Assembly: GCA_016280485.1 (NCBI GenBank) | Contig: JAEEGU010000065.1 | Coordinates: 1-5,340 of the forward strand | Length of the DNA: 5,340 nt | Reading direction: 5' to 3' | Source of the DNA: Bacillota bacterium | GTDB lineage: Bacteria > Bacillota > Clostridia > Peptostreptococcales > Anaerovoracaceae | Shown here: one piece after another, positions 1 to 3,943 of the stretch | Layout of the letters: every line of letters starts with the position of its first letter | Numbering within the stretch: position 1 is the first letter of the stretch | Program-made: the position numbers and the translations under genes | Notes under the pieces: generated by a model | Told to the model about the DNA's origin: nothing | The model's database searches: none | Seen by the model: the letters and a program-made list of their open reading frames with translations, nothing else

Positions 1-286
1 ACTGACGAATCCAAGGAATGTTGAGGCCTTGGGCAACAAGGCACTTCTGGAAAAGCGGATCAACATCCGTGCCTCCGATTACCGCTTTGCAGACAAAAAG
101 AAATACTATGTGGGCTTTGAGAATGCGCGGAAGCAAATGAAGGAAGGCACGAAGATCAAAGAGCTGACTGATCTTGCCACAAGCGCTTCGGACTTCACTG
201 AGTCTGACATTGCCCAGCGCAACACCAAAATCATTTTTGGATTTATCAGTTTTATGCATGATAATGGATTGCTGGATGATGAATAA
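1..286 (+). CDS. C-terminal fragment of a DUF262/DUF1524 (GmrSD-type) restriction-like protein
   Basis: The frame is open from the left edge (first complete codon at 2) to a TAA at 284-286, giving the last 94 residues of a longer protein; the start lies outside the window. Residues 10-36 carry a pattern I recognise from the end of DUF1524, the HNH-like C-terminal domain of DUF262 proteins: LGNKALLEKRIN followed by SDYRFADKKKYY (the usual form is GN-x-x-LL, Asn, then S-x-x-x-F-x-x-K-K). After it comes a helical tail with FTESDIAQRN and a Phe-rich end, as in these proteins. DUF262/DUF1524 proteins include GmrSD, a type IV restriction system that cuts modified phage DNA. The catalytic HNH His and the DUF262 nucleotide-binding part would lie upstream, so activity cannot be judged. 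The next gene begins 70 bases on, on the same strand. The family call is from motif memory; a different HNH-related protein remains possible. Confidence 0.62.
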   Translation, partial: LTNPRNVEALGNKALLEKRINIRASDYRFADKKKYYVGFENARKQMKEGTKIKELTDLATSASDFTESDIAQRNTKIIFGFISFMHDNGLLDDE

Positions 287-343
287 TTTGAACTGAAGGT
301 GGTATATCAATACCAACTACCATATGATATTAGAAAACCACAT

Positions 344-349
344 AAGGAG
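344..349 (+). promoter_or_regulatory. Ribosome binding site AAGGAG that fixes the start of the membrane protein
   Basis: AAGGAG ends 7 bases before the ATG at 357. The in-frame ATG at 324, which would add 11 residues, has no purine-rich site in front of it. The start is therefore taken as 357. Confidence 0.8.
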
Positions 350-356
350 TAAAAAA

Positions 357-983
357 ATGGAAAACAACGAAAGAACAAAGCTAGAGTATTCGTCATTGCG
401 TCAAGAAATATTAAATTCCATAAATATTTGCGATACATACAAAATAGCTATGTACACTGTCACGGTTGCTATTATTGCAATAGCGTTCTCACAAAAGAAT
501 CCTATATTATTTCTCCTTCCTTATACTGCCATACTTGCTTTTCAACAAGCAATATCTAAAAAAAACGAAAACACAATTGTTATAGGGGCGTACATTTCCG
601 TTTTCCTGGAAAGAGGAAATGGCTGGGAAAGTGAAAATATAGAATTGAAAAAAATCATGCATGACAATGAATGGGATAAAACAAGTAAACCGAAGAAACC
701 AAGCAGACATAACGTGCGACTAATTGATAAGCTATTTGGCAGAATTAGCTCTTGTCAACTTGGATTACTCTGCTCCACATTATGTCTAGTATATGCGCTA
801 ATTGAGCTTTGGAGTGCAAAGAGTTTTATAGATTATGTTAGGCCGTCGATTGCTATTGTTTTTGCAATTGTTCTATATATTTGCATTTACGAGCAGACAA
901 AAAAAGTGCTGATTCTCGGTGAAAAAAAGCAACAGTATATTGCAAACCTGAACAATTACATAATGAACGTAAAAAAAGTATAG
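357..983 (+). CDS. Four-helix membrane protein of unknown function
   Basis: This is a 208-aa protein with a strong ribosome binding site. Hydrophobic segments at about residues 27-45, 48-66, 131-152 and 162-180 suggest two helical hairpins. They are separated by a polar, mostly charged stretch (about 67-130) that should face the cytoplasm, as should both charged ends. No signal peptide, catalytic motif or enzyme domain is seen. The N-terminal EYSSLRQEI and the later AYISVFLERGNGWE resemble a widespread family of small uncharacterised membrane proteins (EYxxLRxEI near the start, GWE after the second helix) that I recall as database hypotheticals. That resemblance is memory, not a search result. 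The topology is reminiscent of SLATT-type or 2TM effector proteins of defence systems, but no specific match is claimed. It is far more AT-rich than the genes at the right: 19 G/C of 60 bases at 421-480. It lies 70 bases after the restriction-like gene, so the two may be co-transcribed. Confidence 0.85.
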   Translation: MENNERTKLEYSSLRQEILNSINICDTYKIAMYTVTVAIIAIAFSQKNPILFLLPYTAILAFQQAISKKNENTIVIGAYISVFLERGNGWESENIELKKIMHDNEWDKTSKPKKPSRHNVRLIDKLFGRISSCQLGLLCSTLCLVYALIELWSAKSFIDYVRPSIAIVFAIVLYICIYEQTKKVLILGEKKQQYIANLNNYIMNVKKV

Positions 984-1151
984 TCCTAGACCACCATAAC
1001 CGGATTTCCTTCTCTACTATTTGCTCTTAGTGTGAGTGTTTCTGGGAGGTGCATTTTGAACCGTTGCTGAGTCTAACATCAGGACAGATATATTCCTTGG
1101 CGGGAACGATCCGTTCAAAAGTGCCGGGAGGGAGCGGCTGATGAGTGAAAA
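984..1151 (+). other. Intergenic stretch with a 30-codon ORF, possible remnant of a gene end
   Basis: After the membrane-protein stop no convincing terminator is seen. From a TAG at 1028-1030 a frame stays open to TGA at 1139-1141. From the first GTG (1049) it would encode 30 residues including FEPLLSLTSGQIYSLAG and ending KVPGGSG. The composition looks protein-like, but GGGAG lies directly against the GTG, too close for a normal ribosome binding site, so this may be the end of a gene whose front has been lost. TTTTGAAC (1054-1061) and GTTCAAAA (1113-1120) form an 8-bp inverted repeat, and GAACG-ATC-CGTTC (1104-1116) a small hairpin. I do not recognise the peptide. TATATT at 1089-1094 could serve as a -10 box, but no good -35 box stands before it. 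Confidence 0.3.
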
Positions 1152-1155
1152 ATGA
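1126..1155 (+). promoter_or_regulatory. Ribosome binding site and 4-codon leader overlapping the nuclease start
   Basis: GGGAGGGAG (1126-1134) is the only strong ribosome binding site before the nuclease, but it is spaced for the ATG at 1141, not for the ATG at 1152 (17 bases away). ATG 1141 opens a four-codon frame, MSEK, whose TGA (1153-1155) overlaps the nuclease ATG as ATGA. That same ATG overlaps the preceding 30-codon frame's stop as TGATG. Translation of the nuclease would then depend on re-initiation after the short leader. Alternatively, loss of one A from the A-run at 1148-1152 moved an original start out of frame. Confidence 0.45.
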
Positions 1156-1688
1156 AATATGACGAATACAAGCAAAGAGTTAATTATTTTCTGAAGAATG
1201 ACAATCGGGAAGTAAACTATCAAAATCGAGTCGTTTTACCATTTCTTGAGTCTTTATTTCCTCGTAATTGTGTTGCAGATGTCTCTCAGTTGACTAAAAA
1301 CTGGAAGGGAATCTTCCGAGAGCAATTTGCAGGATTATATACGCCGGATCTTCTGATTACAAATAACGCGTGGAGGCTGAAAGATCACTGCGATTGTAGA
1401 ATGATTTTAGAAATAAAAACACCCACTGCACGCGATAGAACTCATGCAGAAAAAGAAGTGGACGAGTATCTCTGCAAAGGAATCCCAGTTGTTTTGACAA
1501 ATTGTATTACGTGGGAATTTTTCTGGAACGGACAAAAGGAAACTATTAATCTGGAACAGAAATACTCGATAAAACCATACAATTTCCCGTGTGATGTTTG
1601 TTCAAGGCCAGATATTAGACACGTTCGATGGAAAGGAGAAAATGACTGGGTAAAGCTTAAGGAACTGATATTAAAGTACGCGAAATAG
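1152..1688 (+). CDS. Stand-alone PD-(D/E)XK nuclease, HsdR N-terminal-like
   Basis: This 178-aa protein is probably a cytoplasmic DNA nuclease. The PD-(D/E)XK signature is clear: PD at residues 65-66 (YTPDLLIT) and E-I-K at 87-89 (MILEIKTPT). Upstream, Glu20 precedes a helix with QNRVVLPFLESLF; a Glu in this place followed by V-x-P-x-L-E is typical of the nuclease domain in type I restriction HsdR subunits and stand-alone relatives. After the core, HAEKEVDEYL and IPVVLTNCITWEFFWN fit the remaining helix and strand of that fold (Y..KG.P.VVLTN..W). HsdR proteins are several times longer, and no helicase motifs follow, so this is a single-domain form or a remnant. CDVC at 147-150 and CDC at 80-82 might bind metal, but nothing else supports that. 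ATG 1152 is the first in-frame start after TGA 1146-1148; its ribosome binding site is poorly placed (see the leader feature). A role in defence against foreign DNA is inferred from the fold and from the restriction-like gene nearby; repair or mobile-element nucleases share the fold. Confidence 0.78.
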   Translation: MKYDEYKQRVNYFLKNDNREVNYQNRVVLPFLESLFPRNCVADVSQLTKNWKGIFREQFAGLYTPDLLITNNAWRLKDHCDCRMILEIKTPTARDRTHAEKEVDEYLCKGIPVVLTNCITWEFFWNGQKETINLEQKYSIKPYNFPCDVCSRPDIRHVRWKGENDWVKLKELILKYAK

Positions 1689-1854
1689 TAGGGCACTTTA
1701 ATGATCAGCTAAGATATTCTTCTGTTGTGATTTAATAGGCCATTTGATAGGCATTGGATTAAGAGACTATGCATTACCGGAAAGCATTGGTGTAGTCTGC
1801 AACATTGTCGTTTCACTCCTCGAGTCATAACTTTGCCTGTGCACAACAGATATA

Positions 1855-2019
1855 TTATTCCCATGAATCTTCCATGACTGTTCGACTATCAAACAGCCAA
1901 TAGGACAGCTTAGGTGCAAAATCAAGGGCTTCCATAGACTCGCACTGACTTGAATGAAAGAAATCCATGGAAGCCCTTCCTTCTCTCGAATATTGAGGGT
2001 GAACTAAGCCTGCGTTCAT
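1855..2019 (-). CDS. Doubtful 54-codon ORF directly after the hydrolase
   Basis: ATG at 2019-2017 to TAA at 1857-1855 encodes 54 residues, beginning MNAGLVHPQYS and containing FAPKLSYWLFDSRTV; I do not recognise it. It starts 9 bases after the hydrolase stop and in the same frame, so stop-codon readthrough would extend the hydrolase into it. No ribosome binding site is seen (TTGCAAAG precedes the ATG), and an open stretch this short is not unlikely by chance. It contains both arms of the 12-bp inverted repeat, so it may simply overlie a structural element. It could also be the damaged front of a downstream transfer gene. Confidence 0.2.
   Translation of the reverse strand: MNAGLVHPQYSREGRASMDFFHSSQCESMEALDFAPKLSYWLFDSRTVMEDSWE
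1924..1978. repeat. Perfect 12-bp inverted repeat with 31-base spacer
   Basis: AAGGGCTTCCAT (1924-1935) and ATGGAAGCCCTT (1967-1978) are exact reverse complements. Read on the minus strand, the second arm is followed by GATTTTGC, a weak T-rich tail, so it could act as a transcription terminator for the virB4-hydrolase operon about 50 bases after its stop. The long loop is unusual for an intrinsic terminator. A protein-binding palindrome, or a remnant of a mobile or recombination site, are alternatives. A third related piece, CTTCCATGACT, lies at 1869-1879. Confidence 0.5.
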
Positions 2020-2028
2020 CTTTGCAAC

Positions 2029-3867
2029 TTACTTGTAAATGGGTGTCCCAAATCCGTAAATCTCATAGTAACCAACCGCCCATGTGTTGCTGGACACATT
2101 GTCTCCACTGTTGCCTTCTACGGTGTAAATGTAGCCATTCTCGACCTTTTCGACGATACCAACATGATCTGTAATGCCGTCTTGTCCGTTCGTTTCTGGC
2201 TTATCCCAATCGAAGTAGATGATGTCGCCAGGGTTCGGAATATAGCTGTTATCTTGCCATTGGTCACGGGCTCGGAACCAGCTCTCACCAGCGCCACAGC
2301 CTGCGGTTTTCGGGATAATGCCAGCGTCGATGTATCCGCACTCGTTCGCGCACCAGGAAACAAAGCAGGCACACCAATCCACACGGGAACTAAAGCCCAT
2401 ATAAGTCCAGTAGGTATCGCCGGAGTTTCCGACCTGTGACAGGGCGACCTCGACAATATCGCCGGAGAAGTTAATCCCGTACAGAGCTGAACTCCATAGA
2501 CTGGCGTTTTCATCAGATAACAGTTCGGCAAGCTGTTCTCGCTGCTCGGCTGAAAAGCCATACTCATCTGCCATTTCCTCTGCGGTTTTGTGCGTGACGG
2601 TGATATAAAGCCTTGTGCGCGTGACCGTTGTTTCCGTTTCCACTGGGTTGCCCTCTTCATCCACGCTGGTTTCCATGACCGTTTCCGTGTAGCTCTCTGT
2701 GTGGTAGTCGATCTCGTTCATTTCCCAGAAGATGCTGCTCAAAAGAAGAAGCTTATACGCATCCATGCTTGCGACCTCCTGGGGATTATCGGGATCGGTA
2801 TTGACCTTCACTGCGTAGACAGCCAAGACCTCCCGCCAGTTCGCCCTAACCCCGGTCATCACAAGGTCATCGTGTGTGTTGCTTTCCTTAATATCTCGAA
2901 TCTCCGCTTGATAATCCGAGTTGATTTGTCGGACGGCATCCCGCATGGTCATACCCGTGCCTGTGTCTTCACCGGAAAAGAAGATAGCAAAGACGGAACC
3001 TATCACCAAAGCAATCATCAGAATGATGACTACGATAACGGCGGCAACTCCTCCACCTGCGGCTAAGGCTGCAATCAGTTCTTTGGTCGCCGCGATGATT
3101 GACTTGATTGCTTTTGCCGTTGCCACCGCTGCGGCCTTGACCGCTTTGGCCGTCGCGATTGCCGTCTGTCGTGCCATTTCAGCGAATTTCTGTGTCGCCT
3201 TCATGGATTCAACCGCTGCTTTCTTTGCGGCCTGAGCAGATTTCTCAGCGGTCTTGATGCCCTTCTCGGCTGTTTTCGCTGCCGTCTTGAGCTGCTTTCC
3301 GGTCTTCTCTGCGGTTTTCATGGACTTTTGCAAGGCGTCCTTCGTCTTGAGCGTCTGCTTCCCGGCAGAGCGTGTCGACTGCTTAATTGTCTGCTTTTGC
3401 TGCTCGGCTGTCCGAACCGTCCGCTCTCGCCGAAATGAATGCTTTCTTCTCTCATCTTGGAAACTCGTCTTCGCGTTTTGCCGTCCGAACTCCTGCGGAG
3501 AACAGGCAGTCTCTGTGGCACGGTGCTCGGAGTTGGAGGCAGCGCCAGATTGCCGCTGGGCAGGCTCTCTGTGCATTGTATCGGGCTCCTGTTCCATGCG
3601 TTCCTGAAGCTCCCGCTTTTCCTGGCTATGCTCCCGGATGGCGTCCTTGGCTTTTTCCTTCGCTTTTTTCGCACCGGATTTCACGGTGTTGCCCGCGGTA
3701 TCCGCCGCATCCTCGGCAGCGTACTTCACCTGATCGGAAGCATACTCCTCCGGCGTGATCTGCCCATCATCCATCAGATTTTGGGCAGTATCCTTCGTGC
3801 GGATTAGCGCCTTCTTCATGTGCTGCGCCGCAATCTTGCTCCGATCCAGCACCTTGACGTCGTGCAC
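2029..3867 (-). CDS. CD1108-type conjugative-element cell wall hydrolase (membrane-anchored, CHAP domain)
   Basis: This protein (612 aa from GTG 3867) would locally cut peptidoglycan so the conjugation channel can cross the cell wall. Residues 1-95 are charged and helical (LMDDGQITPEEYASD is typical of this family). About 96-160 is a basic, probably disordered linker. About 165-270 is an Ala/Lys-rich helix with 11-residue repeats. One membrane helix follows at about 273-297 (AAVIVVIILMIALVIGSVFA), then an outside region from 298 containing WREVLAVYAVK and a Thr/Glu-rich segment. The C-terminal domain, about 466-600, is CHAP: Cys499 in DWCACFVSWC, His568 in DHVGIVE and Glu584 in VEGN are the expected catalytic residues. 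It ends at the usual family C-terminus, so it appears complete. GTG 3867 is the first conventional in-frame start, but it lacks a good ribosome binding site. The frame extends upstream to the virB4 stop, and an ATT at 3897 with a G-rich site gives the N-terminus ITPDIKTKETV, closer to the family as I remember it. Order and strand match CD1110-CD1108 of C. difficile elements. Confidence 0.9.
   Translation of the reverse strand: MHDVKVLDRSKIAAQHMKKALIRTKDTAQNLMDDGQITPEEYASDQVKYAAEDAADTAGNTVKSGAKKAKEKAKDAIREHSQEKRELQERMEQEPDTMHREPAQRQSGAASNSEHRATETACSPQEFGRQNAKTSFQDERRKHSFRRERTVRTAEQQKQTIKQSTRSAGKQTLKTKDALQKSMKTAEKTGKQLKTAAKTAEKGIKTAEKSAQAAKKAAVESMKATQKFAEMARQTAIATAKAVKAAAVATAKAIKSIIAATKELIAALAAGGGVAAVIVVIILMIALVIGSVFAIFFSGEDTGTGMTMRDAVRQINSDYQAEIRDIKESNTHDDLVMTGVRANWREVLAVYAVKVNTDPDNPQEVASMDAYKLLLLSSIFWEMNEIDYHTESYTETVMETSVDEEGNPVETETTVTRTRLYITVTHKTAEEMADEYGFSAEQREQLAELLSDENASLWSSALYGINFSGDIVEVALSQVGNSGDTYWTYMGFSSRVDWCACFVSWCANECGYIDAGIIPKTAGCGAGESWFRARDQWQDNSYIPNPGDIIYFDWDKPETNGQDGITDHVGIVEKVENGYIYTVEGNSGDNVSSNTWAVGYYEIYGFGTPIYK
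3088..3252 (-). repeat. Five diverged 11-residue (33-bp) repeats in the hydrolase helix
   Basis: Residues 206-260 of the hydrolase fall into five units of 11, starting at T206, A217, F228, T239 and T250; the clearest pair is TAKAVKAAAVA and TAKAIKSIIAA. At DNA level the last two units remain similar over about 20 bases spaced 33 apart. Looser KTAEK units (184-188, 198-202, 205-209) lie at the N-terminal end. An 11-residue period predicts a straight, slightly right-handed helical bundle running into the membrane helix on the cytoplasmic side. Ala/Lys-rich sequence here is normal for the family; the regular spacing is my observation. Confidence 0.7.
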
Positions 3868-3894
3868 GGTTTCTTTCGTTTTGATGTCAGGCGT

Positions 3895-3907
3895 AATGAT
3901 ACCCCCC
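3895..3907 (-). promoter_or_regulatory. G-rich ribosome binding site and possible ATT start of the hydrolase
   Basis: On the minus strand AAAGGGGGG ends at 3902, four bases before an ATT codon at 3897-3895 that is in frame with the hydrolase. Six G's can pair with the 16S anti-Shine-Dalgarno with one G-U pair. Starting here adds ten residues (ITPDIKTKET) that fit the family. ATT starts are rare; infC of Escherichia coli is the known example. Confidence 0.45.
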
Positions 3908-3943
3908 TTTCCGGGGAGGCCATGCTAAGAAGCATGACCTCCC
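3902..3943 (-). promoter_or_regulatory. Two competing hairpins across the virB4 stop and hydrolase ribosome binding site
   Basis: In the minus-strand RNA, GGGAGGUCAUGC (3943-3932), loop UUCUUA, and GCAUGGCCUCCC (3925-3914) form a 12-bp stem with one G-U pair. The virB4 UAG (3927-3925) sits at the loop and 3' arm. The CUCCCC inside and just after the 3' arm (3918-3913) can instead pair with GGGGGG (3907-3902), the hydrolase ribosome binding site, across a GGAAA loop. The two structures share bases 3914-3918 and so exclude each other. No T-run follows, so a terminator is unlikely; a translational coupling or attenuation element is the reading I favour. Confidence 0.6.

Larger units (their letters stand above)
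1689..2028. other. Convergent gene-poor region
   Basis: The plus-strand cargo and minus-strand transfer genes meet here. The stretch contains the 12-bp inverted repeat at 1924-1978, a doubtful minus-strand ORF at 1855-2019, and an imperfect plus-strand stem (AGACTATGC 1764-1772 with GTGTAGTCT 1790-1798, two G-U pairs) without a T-run. GCATTGG occurs at 1751 and again at 1784. On the minus strand GAGGAG (1822-1817) stands before an ATG that opens only 12 codons. Nothing here resembles the genes that normally follow the hydrolase in related elements (CD1107 type, DUF4315). Confidence 0.6.

Noticed and set aside
300..315. Hairpin TGGTAT-ATCA-ATACCA after the restriction-like gene
   Set aside because: A 6-bp AT-rich stem without a T-run is too weak to call a terminator.
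323..328. TATGAT as a -10 box for the membrane protein gene
   Set aside because: The hexamer is close to consensus, but the -35 position (TGGTAT) is poor, so no promoter is claimed.
1017..1223. Minus-strand frame of 68 codons across the nuclease start
   Set aside because: It is antisense to the nuclease start and its leader, with no ribosome binding site or recognisable sequence.
1707..1823. Minus-strand 39-codon Cys-rich ORF starting MTRGVKRQCC
   Set aside because: It has no ribosome binding site, an implausible composition and overlaps another tiny frame; treated as noise.
1689..2028. CRISPR array, tRNA or group II intron end in the gene-poor region
   Set aside because: No regularly spaced repeats, cloverleaf or domain V-like hairpin is visible.
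3254..3807. Several overlapping plus-strand frames of 117-123 codons
   Set aside because: All are antisense to the intact hydrolase gene, overlap each other in different frames and encode Cys/Ser/Arg-rich sequence without motifs.
3819..3923. Minus-strand ATG at 3923 opening about 34 codons in another frame
   Set aside because: The frame is Arg/Ser-rich and overlaps the well-supported hydrolase coding start; the ATG lies inside the 3' arm of the hairpin.
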